From Candidatus Minthosoma caballi (GTDB lineage Bacteria > Bacteroidota > Bacteroidia > Bacteroidales > Bacteroidaceae), in contig JAGHVC010000072.1 in NCBI GenBank assembly GCA_018064505.1, positions 1 through 51,797 of the forward strand: a stretch of 51,797 nucleotides of DNA, given 5' to 3'. Below are positions 26,058 to 33,905 of the stretch, in pieces. Position 1 is the first letter of the stretch. The number at the start of each line of letters is the position of its first letter. The notes beneath the pieces were generated by a model. It worked only from the letters and a program-made list of their open reading frames with translations, had not been told where the DNA came from and did no database searches. The position numbers and the translations under genes were made by a program.

Positions 26058-26282
26058 ATGAAAAAGAAAGAATATGTTGCTCCATATAGTAAGGTGTATG
26101 CTGTTCAGTTGGAGAAGGTGGTTCAAACTTCGCCAGACAGCAATACAGGTGCTCCATCGCCGCAACCTGAGTCTTTGAATTTTGGAGGAGATGATTCAGG
26201 ACAACTAGATGATTTTGCCGTCTCAGAAGCAAGAGAGCGTTCTTCCTTTGCTCCTGATTCTCCGTGGGAGCAGATTTGGTAG
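26058..26282 (+). CDS. Small Ser/Pro/Asp-rich protein of unknown function
   Basis: A 74-residue protein starting MKKKEYVAPYSKVYAVQLE and ending APDSPWEQIW. The basic MKKK-Y-x-P-x-x-x-V start and the Trp-containing end resemble a class of short uncharacterised Bacteroidales proteins that I have seen but cannot name. The middle is rich in Ser, Pro, Gly and Asp and probably unstructured. There is no hydrophobic signal segment. It lies 12 bases after the CotH kinase gene with a strong SD, so it is co-expressed and should be made in excess. By analogy with Bacillus CotH, which phosphorylates Ser-rich coat proteins, it could be the kinase substrate. That is inference only. Confidence 0.65.
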   Translation: MKKKEYVAPYSKVYAVQLEKVVQTSPDSNTGAPSPQPESLNFGGDDSGQLDDFAVSEARERSSFAPDSPWEQIW

Positions 26283-26290
26283 CTTTTTGC

Positions 26291-26405
26291 CCCTCTCAAC
26301 TTACGCCTTTTACCTCTCGTAACTTACGCCTTGTATTGCACGGTCGATACAAGGCGTATTGTATGTGCTTTGCGCCTTGTATTGTACGAGAGGTAAAGGG
26401 CGTAA
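26291..26405. repeat. Nested palindromic repeat element
   Basis: The outer arms, 26301-26321 and 26385-26405, are 21-base near-perfect reverse complements (one mismatch that can pair G-U). Inside, TACGCCTTGTAT (26325-26336) and ATACAAGGCGTA (26347-26358) form a second perfect 12-base hairpin. CGCCTTGTATTG occurs twice directly (26328-26339, 26372-26383). CCTCTC-AACTTACGCCTT-type units are tandemly duplicated at the left. No ORF is present. It looks like a small non-autonomous mobile or REP/MITE-type element, or a structured RNA. Confidence 0.7.
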
Positions 26406-26503
26406 ACTTTTGCTCATCATCTTGATGGCTTGCTGACGGATGCGAGTAAGGGCAGTAGTAAGCATTTTTTGTGGAAATCATCGTGTATAAAGAAAAAAAC
26501 TCG

Positions 26504-26511
26504 TAACTTTG
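26504..26511 (+). promoter_or_regulatory. -7 promoter box of hisS
   Basis: TAACTTTG lies 86 bases before the hisS ATG. No clear -33 TTTG is seen at normal spacing. The leader has no obvious T-box or attenuator. Confidence 0.6.
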
Positions 26512-26597
26512 CAGACGAAAAGGATTAAAAGGTTGTTGGTATTCAGAAGAAAAAGATGGCTTTTAGTCTTTTAGTTTCTAACTCTTAACTTCACAAA

Positions 26598-27956
26598 ATG
26601 GCACAGAAACCAAGCATTCCGAAGGGAACACGCGACTTTTCGCCTGTGGAAATGGCGAAGCGCAACTACATATTCAACACAATCAAGGATGTATATGCTT
26701 TGTATGGTTTTCAGCAGATTGAGACTCCTGCAATGGAGAATCTCAGCACGCTGATGGGCAAGTATGGCGAGGAGGGCGATAAGCTTCTCTTCAAGATTCT
26801 TAATTCTGGTGACTTCTTGCACGGCATGACTCCTGACGAAGTGGCAAACACAAGCACTTTGAAGCTTGCAAGCAAGTTCTGCGAGAAGGGCTTGCGCTAT
26901 GATCTCACAGTGCCTTTTGCTCGTTTTGTGGTTCAGCATCGCGAAGAACTTGCTTTGCCATTCAAGCGTTATCAGATTCAGCCAGTGTGGCGTGCTGACC
27001 GTCCGCAGAAGGGCCGCTATCGCGAGTTCTATCAGTGTGATGCTGATGTGGTTGGCAGCGAAAGCTTGCTCAACGAAGTGGAGCTGATGCAGATTGTTGA
27101 CACTGTGTTCTCTCGCTTCGGTGTGCGTGTGTGCATTAAGATAAACAACCGCAAGATTCTTACTGGTATTGCAGAAATGATTGGTCAGGCAGATAAGATT
27201 GTTGACATCACTGTGGCAATTGACAAGCTTGACAAGATAGGTCTTGATGCAGTGAATGCAGAGTTGGCAGAGGATGGAATCCCTCAGGATGCCATTGAGA
27301 AACTGCAGCCAATCATCAAGTTGAGTGGCACTAATGCTGAGAAGCTTGCAACAATGAAGGAAGTGCTGAAGGATAGCGAGATAGGCATTAAGGGTATTGA
27401 GGAGTGTGAGTTCATTCTTGGCAAGCTCGAGGCTCTTGGTCTTAACAATGCTATTGAACTTGACCTTACGCTTGCTCGTGGCTTGAACTATTACACTGGT
27501 GCTATCTTCGAGGTGAAGGCTCTTGATGTGCAGATTGGCTCTATCACAGGTGGTGGCCGTTACGACAACCTTACAGGCATCTTCGGAATGCCAGGTCTCA
27601 GTGGTGTGGGCATTTCATTTGGCGCAGATCGCATCTTTGATGTTCTCAACCAGCTTGACCTCTATCCTACAGAGGCAGTGAATGCCACTCAGATTCTGTT
27701 TGTTAACTTTGGTGAAGCTGAGGCAGATTTCTGTCTGCCTGTGCTTGCAAAGCTTCGTGCGGCAGGTGTTCGTGCTGAGATTTACCCTGATTCTGCTAAG
27801 ATGAAGAAGCAGATGAGCTATGCAAATGCAAAGGGCATTCCTTTCGTGGCAATCGTTGGCGAGAACGAGATGGCAGAGGGAAAGATTAATCTGAAGAACA
27901 TGACAACAGGAGAGCAGTGCATGGTTACTCCTGATGAAATACTTGAGAAGCTTTAG
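26598..27956 (+). CDS. hisS: Histidyl-tRNA synthetase
   Basis: A 452-residue class II aminoacyl-tRNA synthetase charging tRNA-His in the cytosol. Visible motifs are the N-terminal GTRDFSP, motif 2 ([26 protein letters not shown]), the histidine-binding [14 protein letters not shown], and motif 3 with GGGRYDNL and GISFGADRI. The C-terminal anticodon-binding domain covers about 360-452. Length is normal. It runs convergently into the ATPase-less kinase gene, and the two stop codons overlap within the four bases TTAG (27953-27956), so there is no space for an intrinsic terminator. Confidence 0.97.
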   Translation: MAQKPSIPKGTRDFSPVEMAKRNYIFNTIKDVYALYGFQQIETPAMENLSTLMGKYGEEGDKLLFKILNSGDFLHGMTPDEVANTSTLKLASKFCEKGLRYDLTVPFARFVVQHREELALPFKRYQIQPVWRADRPQKGRYREFYQCDADVVGSESLLNEVELMQIVDTVFSRFGVRVCIKINNRKILTGIAEMIGQADKIVDITVAIDKLDKIGLDAVNAELAEDGIPQDAIEKLQPIIKLSGTNAEKLATMKEVLKDSEIGIKGIEECEFILGKLEALGLNNAIELDLTLARGLNYYTGAIFEVKALDVQIGSITGGGRYDNLTGIFGMPGLSGVGISFGADRIFDVLNQLDLYPTEAVNATQILFVNFGEAEADFCLPVLAKLRAAGVRAEIYPDSAKMKKQMSYANAKGIPFVAIVGENEMAEGKINLKNMTTGEQCMVTPDEILEKL

Positions 27957-29629
27957 TGTTTCAAAGCTTCATTGCGAGCTGTCTCCAAAATTTTGTCAAG
28001 CTGATCGTTGAGCTGTGAGGCAGCGTCATAAATATACTTAGAGTATTCGGCTTTATCCTTGTCGCTGATGCTGATTTCCTCATCTGCAAGCACTTGGCTA
28101 AAGCCGATTACTGTTTGCAGAGGAGTGCGCACCTCGTGGTTCATATTCTGAATGAAAGCATTCTGCAGTTTGTCTGCTGCCACTGCTTTGTTGCGAGCTG
28201 TGTGCAGCATGTGGTAAAGCTGCATGAGTTTGCGCATTGATCTCCTCTTTTGATAGTTTCTAACGAAGAAATAAGCAACGGCAAGAATGAAGAATCCTAC
28301 AATGATGGCAAGCAGCAGTCGGATGTTGCTTGCTTGTTTCAGCTTTTTATCTGCTTGAGCACGCTTAAGTGCTTGTTCTTGAGCCGCAATTTTAGCCACT
28401 CCGCTGATGCTGTCTTCGATGAGCAGCATGCTTTCATATTCGCGAGCATGTGATTCTCTTTCCATTACGAGCCATTGGCTTGTAAGCTTCATGTCTTCTT
28501 GCTCAATATCAGCCTCTTTCAACCTCAGTTTTGCAAGAGCAAGCTCCTGCTCGTGCGCTGCAGCTGATACCTTAATATTCTCGGTTTTAGATGTGAAAGC
28601 AGCTATGTTGTAATCTGTGTGCGAGCTTGCAATTGAATCGTGACGAGCGCGTCCTTGCACCAACAGATTGTATGCCAGCTTGTAGTCATGTTGCTTGGCT
28701 GTCAGAATGTGCATGTTAATCTGATCTCCAATGTATGATACTGAGTCTGCATAGGCATGTGCAAGCTCGTAGTTGCCATCAAAAGCAGCTTTCATGCACT
28801 CAATCTGGTATAGGTCGTTATTTCCTATTAACACTCCAACCTTTGAGATGTATTTCTTCAGTTGATCATATTTTTCGTAGAAACTTTTCTTGTGTTCTGC
28901 ATTGCCGGCAAAAAGGCAATGATCGAGCATTGTGCCGAGGCTGTCAAGCTCTGTTTTTGCAAGGCTGAGAGAAATATCATAATATTTGTCGCGGTCTTTT
29001 CGCTTGTCTGTCACAGAGGCAAGGCAGCGATAAAGGTAGGAGATGGAATTGTCTTTAAGTTGTTTCGCTTCTTCTATCGCAAGCTTGTAATATTTGCTGG
29101 CACTCTCATTGTCGCCAATGCGAGTGTAGATGAGAGCTATGTTTTTATTGCATCCCATCACTCCTGCTCTAAAGCCTTCCATGTTTGCTTGATCTCGCAT
29201 CTCGCTGGCGAGGTGTGTAGCCTCCATCATATCATACGACATTATGTGGCTGTAAATCTCAATGTCGTAGGCGTGGTAATAATAGCTTTTGTCATTTTGT
29301 TTTCGCGCCTCAGCACGGAGATTGTCTGCTGCCACATGCATGTTTGCTTTGTCGTCCACTTCTGAGTAGTAGTAGAGTGGCAGTAAGTATGCAAACAATC
29401 TTGCTCGCTTATCATTGAGCCTGCTTGATGCTTGCATGATTGAGTCAGAATACGCAAGAGCCAATTTGGCTCCACGATGACGCAAACCGTCAGAATATAG
29501 TCGGTAGCATTCTTGTGAAATGCGGTATGGGTTGTCATCAGCAAATGTCATGCAAGTCACAAAGAGGGCGATGCAGAGTGCTGCTGCTCGTCCTATTTTT
29601 TGTGGCAATATGTAGTTCAAAAGAGTCAT
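27953..29629 (-). CDS. TPR sensor protein with DHp (HisKA) domain but no ATPase domain
   Basis: A 558-residue protein. The signal peptide or N-terminal helix (1-31) is followed by a mostly helical TPR-type periplasmic region (35-355), coiled coil (355-435), a membrane helix (about 437-456) and a HisKA dimerisation domain with phospho-acceptor His498 ([17 protein letters not shown]). It ends at residue 558, before any N, G1 or G2 box, so the HATPase domain is missing. Downstream DNA is hisS on the other strand, so nothing has merely been frameshifted. The start ATG overlaps the stop of the upstream kinase (ATGA), so the two are translationally coupled. It may be phosphorylated in trans by that kinase. 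A longer frame from 29764 is less likely because the signal peptide would be internal. Confidence 0.85.
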   Translation of the reverse strand: MTLLNYILPQKIGRAAALCIALFVTCMTFADDNPYRISQECYRLYSDGLRHRGAKLALAYSDSIMQASSRLNDKRARLFAYLLPLYYYSEVDDKANMHVAADNLRAEARKQNDKSYYYHAYDIEIYSHIMSYDMMEATHLASEMRDQANMEGFRAGVMGCNKNIALIYTRIGDNESASKYYKLAIEEAKQLKDNSISYLYRCLASVTDKRKDRDKYYDISLSLAKTELDSLGTMLDHCLFAGNAEHKKSFYEKYDQLKKYISKVGVLIGNNDLYQIECMKAAFDGNYELAHAYADSVSYIGDQINMHILTAKQHDYKLAYNLLVQGRARHDSIASSHTDYNIAAFTSKTENIKVSAAAHEQELALAKLRLKEADIEQEDMKLTSQWLVMERESHAREYESMLLIEDSISGVAKIAAQEQALKRAQADKKLKQASNIRLLLAIIVGFFILAVAYFFVRNYQKRRSMRKLMQLYHMLHTARNKAVAADKLQNAFIQNMNHEVRTPLQTVIGFSQVLADEEISISDKDKAEYSKYIYDAASQLNDQLDKILETARNEALKH

Positions 29630-31626
29630 TTGCTGTTGTTTGTTGTATTCGTTGAGTTTGTCGCGTTTGTTGTGAGAGGGAATGCGAAAACGAAACGGGC
29701 GCCATTGGTGTAGGTCGTGTCGCATTTCACGAATCCGTTCAATCTGTTGGAAATCAAGCGGCAAATGTTGAGGCCTAAGCCTGTGCCTTGCTTGAAATCG
29801 TCTAGCTTTGTGAATCGTTCAAAGATGTTCTCTGCTTGTTCTTTCGGAATTCCACAACCAGTGTCGGCAACAGAGAATGTGATGAGGCCAGGATTCTCGG
29901 TGAGCGAGCAATGCAGATGAATAGAGCCCTCAGTGGTGTGCTTGCATGCATTGGTGAGGAAGTTGATAAGCACCTGTTGCACGCGGCGAGCATCAGTCAT
30001 GATTGTGAACGAATCGTCAACATCAGAAGTCATGTAAAGCTGCACTCCATCCTGCACTCTGTATTCTGCTGATGAAATGGCAGAGCGGCAAATGTCATTC
30101 ACCTCATGCTCACTAATCTTGATGTTGTATTTTCCATTCTCAATGTCGCTGATGTTCAAGATGTCGTCGATGAGCATAGTGAGCATCTTTGCATTGTTCT
30201 GAATATGGTTGCTGTACGCCTTATGTTCTTCATCTGAAAGAGGAAGATCAGGGATGCCGAGAATCTGTGCAAATCCCATCACGGCGTTGAGCGGGGTGCG
30301 GATTTCATGGCTCATGTTTTGGATGAAAAGATTCTTCATCTGGCTAGCATGAACGGCATCATTGCGAGCAATTCTCAGTTCGTCTGTCAGCTGCTGCAAG
30401 CGTGCCATGTGCTTGCGGTGCTTGTTTGTTCGGAATATCAGCACTGCTGCAATTATGATGAGCAAGCACAAAACGACTACGAGTGTTATGATGTTGTACT
30501 GCAACTGCTGTTCCTTCACCGTAGTTTCTGCCAGAATGCGGTCCATCTCAATTGCCTCAATCTGTCGTGCTCTGCCTTGGTTTCTATTGCGCAACGAGAT
30601 ATTGTGAGCTTCCTTTTCCTTTGTTTCTTTCTCCAGTTTTAATGCCTCGTTCTGCTTTTGAGTAAGCTCATTCTCTTTCTCAATCTGAGCAAGTTCCATA
30701 TTGGTGATTTCCAATTCATTGTCTCGTGTTCGTCGGGCAATATTGTCTGTTTCCAGATTGTGGGACAGCTCTCTTACATCCTTTACCACTTGAGCTCGAT
30801 TGCAAGAATCAAGATATTCCTTAAGTTTTTCTGAATGCTTGAATGCTTTCTTGTAATCTCCAAGATTGACAAAGTGCTTGCTCAAGAAAGCATGTTTTGA
30901 AACGAAGTCGCTGATTTCCTTTGCTGTTTCCTCTGCTTTTTCTGCGTTGCCTGCAAAGTCATAAGCGTATGCTTCGAGCACTGTGTTTTGTAGTTTATAT
31001 GTGCTTGCCTTGCCATTGCTATTGGCAACCTTGCTAAAAGCACTGCTGTATTTGTAAAAGTTGTCTTTGTCCCCAAGCGTAGCATACGCTTTTGCAATGC
31101 TGAAATATAGCAAAGCCTTTGAGCGCTCGCTTTTTGTTGCCTCTATTCCTTGAGAATATAAATGCAGAGCCTGTGCCGACTCTTTTGGCATATAAAGGTC
31201 TCCAAGCTTTTGATACAGAGTGCCAAAATCAATGTTAACATCCCCCAATTTGTGAGCTTGGTTTATGGCCTCTGACAAATGCTTCTTTGCCTCAGCGCGA
31301 TTGTTTCGTGCGAGGTAAACTTCGGAAATTGCTTTTTCGGCCACAAACTGACCATAAGTACTCCCATCTGCTTTAGCTTTGCTGACCATTGCGTCGGCTA
31401 AGTCGAGAGCTGTCAGTGAATGCTTTTCATCCAAAGCCTTGCTGACTTTTTTTGCCATTGAGTCATAGCTCTCTTGGTTCCGTTGCGAATTGTTTTTCTG
31501 TGTGTTTCCATCGTTTGCGATGAATACAGATTCTTTTCCGGTGAAGCAGTTGTGAGCACACACATTGCTGAAGCACATAATAGGCGCCAGCAATAGTAAT
31601 AATATTTTTTGTCGTATAGTCTTCAA
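29626..31626 (-). CDS. TPR-type membrane sensor histidine kinase
   Basis: A 666-residue sensor kinase. An N-terminal signal (KILLLLLAPIMCFSN) is followed by TPR-like helical repeats (about 45-265), a long coiled coil (285-375), a membrane helix (379-398), HisKA with His440 (NMSHEIRTPLNAVMGFA), and a complete HATPase (about 540-655; LINFLTNACKH N box, DTGCGIP, GTGLGLNI). The periplasmic TPR-coiled-coil sensor is common in Bacteroidetes. The only upstream start in frame is TTG at 31624-31626, since a stop lies at 31642-31644, so initiation at TTG is inferred. It sits 21 bases after the receiver gene and overlaps the ATPase-less partner by four bases. The receiver protein is its likely phosphorylation target. 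Confidence 0.9.
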   Translation of the reverse strand: MKTIRQKILLLLLAPIMCFSNVCAHNCFTGKESVFIANDGNTQKNNSQRNQESYDSMAKKVSKALDEKHSLTALDLADAMVSKAKADGSTYGQFVAEKAISEVYLARNNRAEAKKHLSEAINQAHKLGDVNIDFGTLYQKLGDLYMPKESAQALHLYSQGIEATKSERSKALLYFSIAKAYATLGDKDNFYKYSSAFSKVANSNGKASTYKLQNTVLEAYAYDFAGNAEKAEETAKEISDFVSKHAFLSKHFVNLGDYKKAFKHSEKLKEYLDSCNRAQVVKDVRELSHNLETDNIARRTRDNELEITNMELAQIEKENELTQKQNEALKLEKETKEKEAHNISLRNRNQGRARQIEAIEMDRILAETTVKEQQLQYNIITLVVVLCLLIIIAAVLIFRTNKHRKHMARLQQLTDELRIARNDAVHASQMKNLFIQNMSHEIRTPLNAVMGFAQILGIPDLPLSDEEHKAYSNHIQNNAKMLTMLIDDILNISDIENGKYNIKISEHEVNDICRSAISSAEYRVQDGVQLYMTSDVDDSFTIMTDARRVQQVLINFLTNACKHTTEGSIHLHCSLTENPGLITFSVADTGCGIPKEQAENIFERFTKLDDFKQGTGLGLNICRLISNRLNGFVKCDTTYTNGARFVFAFPLTTNATNSTNTTNNSK

Positions 31627-31647
31627 GATGCGATAGCCGCTCTATTA

Positions 31648-32082
31648 TCAGCCCATCTTCTTCATAGCCTCGTGGAGGTTGATTTGCTGAGTCACGCTCG
31701 CAATCAGTTTCTCCATGATCACTGGCTTGTTGATGAAGTCGTTGGCTCCAAGGCGGAATGCACGAGTGATGTCTTCCTCTGAGTTGAGGGCAGAGAGCAC
31801 GATGATAGGAATCTCCTTTGTGTCGTTGTTCTCACGCAAATGAGTGATCACCTCGAATCCGTCCATGATTGGCATGAGGAGGTCGAGAAGAATAAGATCT
31901 GGCTTTTTAGCAGCAACAGCATCGAGCGCAAGCTTTCCGTTGGTTGCTGTTCGTACCTCGAAAGTGTACTTTGTAAGCATCTTCTTGATGAGGAGCACAT
32001 TCAGCGGCACATCGTCAACGATGAGTACTGAAAGGCTGTTTACATCGATGCCTTCGTGGATGTATTGATTCATATTGTCCAT
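31648..32082 (-). CDS. Stand-alone response regulator receiver
   Basis: A 144-residue single-domain receiver. The acidic pair is Asp23-Asp24 (VDDVPLN), the phospho-acceptor Asp67 (LILLDLLMPIMDG), the switch residue Ser97 (VLSALN) and the conserved Lys119 (NKP). About 15 extra residues precede the domain, and no output domain follows. It probably acts by protein-protein contact, CheY-like, or as an intermediate in a phosphorelay. It lies between the zinc-ribbon protein gene and the TPR kinase gene, and is likely phosphorylated by that kinase. Confidence 0.93.
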   Translation of the reverse strand: MDNMNQYIHEGIDVNSLSVLIVDDVPLNVLLIKKMLTKYTFEVRTATNGKLALDAVAAKKPDLILLDLLMPIMDGFEVITHLRENNDTKEIPIIVLSALNSEEDITRAFRLGANDFINKPVIMEKLIASVTQQINLHEAMKKMG

Positions 32083-32095
32083 GTTTTCGTGTTAG

Positions 32096-32167
32096 TCAAA
32101 GTTGTTTTTTAATTGGAAAAAGTCTATGTCGTTTTTGTTTTGAAGTTCTTGAATTATCAAGTGCCAT
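32096..32167 (-). CDS. Possible 23-residue basic peptide
   Basis: An open frame reads MALDNSRTSKQKRHRLFPIKKQL and fills most of the gap between the zinc-ribbon gene and the receiver gene. It starts inside a GCCAT-CCGT-ATGGC hairpin (32163-32176). It is strongly basic (nine Lys/Arg/His). It could be a leader peptide or mere chance. Confidence 0.2.
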   Translation of the reverse strand: MALDNSRTSKQKRHRLFPIKKQL

Positions 32168-32208
32168 CCGTATGGCTTCCCATTCTATGCGATGGAGTTT
32201 GGACGGCC

Positions 32209-33654
32209 TTATTTCTTCTTAATTGTTGGGTCGTAGTCAACGCAGTCGTCAGGTGATTGAGAGATAAAGTTCATCTCCTTCACGAAATCCTCGATTGTTG
32301 ACTGGTTGCCCTGCAATTTCATGTAAGTGTAGCAGATGCGCTCTCCTGGCTCGATAGTAGTGAGAGCGGCTCTGATAGTCTCCGACAGCATCACCTGGAA
32401 GTTGATGATGCCCTCTTCCGTGTCGCCGGTGTAGTTGCGGATAATCGTGCCGATGTATGTGATATTGTTTGCTGCCGACACTTTGTTGTTAGGGAAGTAC
32501 AGGCATGCCAATTCGATGAACTCTGGGCGAATAGGCATTGTCTCTCCTTTCTCGTTGAGAATCCACATCTTGCCCACCAGTACATCGCCCTTGATGTTGC
32601 CGCTGAACTTCTGCTCTGCGAGCAATCGGATGCGGTTGACGAAGCGGTTGTACTCGATATAATTATCGTAGAACTCTGTGTAGATAGAAAATCCGATGTT
32701 TGGAGAAATGATAGACGAGCGTCCTTCTGCAGTGATTTCGTAGATGCTGATGTCCTGAGGAATCAATTCGTCTGCATCGTGCATCTTCTGGCAGCTAGTG
32801 CAGATTGTCTTCACCTTTGGCTCTATGAATGTGTTGCCGCAAGTGTTGCAAGTGTGAATTGTTGTTGGACGGTCGTAGTCAACTCCTATGTGGCGCAACA
32901 TCTGATGGCACTTAGGGCAGCGCAGCTGTCCGCCGAAACTGTAAGTGTGCTCAGGCGAAACATTGTCGCAGCGGAAGTGGTGAATCACCTCTTCTGTCTG
33001 AATAGATGACTGTCCGCACTTCGGGCAAGTGTGTACATATAATATATGAGAATGCAAGCATGAAGGGCATAGATGCACCTTGTGCACAAACTTAGTTGAG
33101 CGGAACATGCCTTTCTCAACCATCGATTGCACGAACACAAAGTACTCGCTCAGCTCATAGTGTCCAAGACGGTAGAATACATCGAACACAGGAATCACAT
33201 ATCCTGTCGAAGCCGACACATCAAGCTTTGGCACCAGCTCTGTTTTCTTGCGCGATATAAGGTATCTTGTCAGTCTTATGAAAAATTGATTTGAAGAAAG
33301 AATAGGATCTTCCTGAGTCGTGAGTCCTATCTTTGTGCGGTAGCTGATGAGATCCTCTATCTTCGTCATCACATCCATGTTGTTCCAGTCATCAGCATAG
33401 CCGTCCACGATTTCGTCGTAGTTGCCAAGCTTTCCATTCAGCGAGCTTGCCACAAACAGTGGCTTGTAGCAGCACTTGCTCGAAGTGACAGGATTTATGT
33501 GGTTGAGGATGGTCTTTGTTTCTTCTGCCGATTCATTTGCAATGAAAATGACATCGAAAAGATACTCTGGAAAGTCAGGGCTCTCATCAAGTGCAAATGG
33601 GCTGTCAAGGAGAAGAACTCGTCTGCCGCCATCGTTGTTTTGTATGGTAATCAT
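32209..33654 (-). CDS. Zinc-ribbon (TackOD1-like) signalling protein
   Basis: A 481-residue cytosolic protein. Residues 10-110 resemble a degenerate receiver (RRVLLLDSPFAL, FDVIFIAN, KPLFVAS). Residues 195-290 carry five CxxC pairs (196/199, 210/213, 246/249, 269/272, 285/288), the multi-zinc-ribbon pattern that I associate with the TackOD1 output domain first described in archaeal signalling proteins. The rest (315-470) is a mixed alpha/beta domain that weakly recalls a degenerate GGDEF fold (INFQVMLSETIRAAL) but has no GGDEF motif. It is first in the minus-strand cluster with the receiver and the two TPR kinases, so it is probably an output or adaptor of that pathway. Assignment to TackOD1 is by memory of the pattern. 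Confidence 0.7.
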   Translation of the reverse strand: MITIQNNDGGRRVLLLDSPFALDESPDFPEYLFDVIFIANESAEETKTILNHINPVTSSKCCYKPLFVASSLNGKLGNYDEIVDGYADDWNNMDVMTKIEDLISYRTKIGLTTQEDPILSSNQFFIRLTRYLISRKKTELVPKLDVSASTGYVIPVFDVFYRLGHYELSEYFVFVQSMVEKGMFRSTKFVHKVHLCPSCLHSHILYVHTCPKCGQSSIQTEEVIHHFRCDNVSPEHTYSFGGQLRCPKCHQMLRHIGVDYDRPTTIHTCNTCGNTFIEPKVKTICTSCQKMHDADELIPQDISIYEITAEGRSSIISPNIGFSIYTEFYDNYIEYNRFVNRIRLLAEQKFSGNIKGDVLVGKMWILNEKGETMPIRPEFIELACLYFPNNKVSAANNITYIGTIIRNYTGDTEEGIINFQVMLSETIRAALTTIEPGERICYTYMKLQGNQSTIEDFVKEMNFISQSPDDCVDYDPTIKKK

Positions 33655-33905
33655 ATTTTAAGTAGTGAGTGTGAATTCCTCGTGTTTTTGATAATTTAAG
33701 CATGGGCGCAACTCGCCCTTGCATGTCATAGGTTGATATGCAAAATTAAAATAAAAAAATGAGAAACAAGTTTTTTTATGCTATTTTTTTATGTTTTCAC
33801 TCTTTTTTGCACGAAAACACCACAAAATCCAACGGTTTAAACCATCTCCAAAATCTAAAACAAAAAAGTTATAAGCTTTTTCTTACACATTACTAAATAC
33901 TAAAA
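33655..33905. other. Intergenic region upstream of the zinc-ribbon gene
   Basis: It contains the cluster promoter (minus strand) and a GGGCG-CAACT-CGCCC hairpin at 33704-33718 in the predicted leader. An A/T-only hairpin (AAAAAG/CTTTTT at 33863-33881) could be the terminator of the minus-strand DUF3109 gene. The rest is AT-rich without recognisable signals. Confidence 0.5.
33741..33769 (-). promoter_or_regulatory. Promoter of the signalling cluster
   Basis: On the minus strand, TTG (33769-33767) and TAATTTTG (33748-33741) are 18 bases apart, about 87 bases before the zinc-ribbon gene start. The leader carries a GC-rich hairpin. Confidence 0.6.

Larger units (their letters stand above)
26283..26597. 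other. Intergenic region between the small-protein gene and hisS
   Basis: This 315-base gap holds the palindromic element (26291-26405) and the hisS promoter. Between them, 26406-26500 shows nothing recognisable. The palindrome may also serve as the end of the CotH transcript, as no other terminator is visible. Confidence 0.6.

Noticed and set aside
29626-29764. Longer N-terminus of the ATPase-less kinase from 29764
   Set aside because: It would put the signal peptide 45 residues inside the protein and overlap the upstream kinase gene by 139 bases. The ATGA start is far better.
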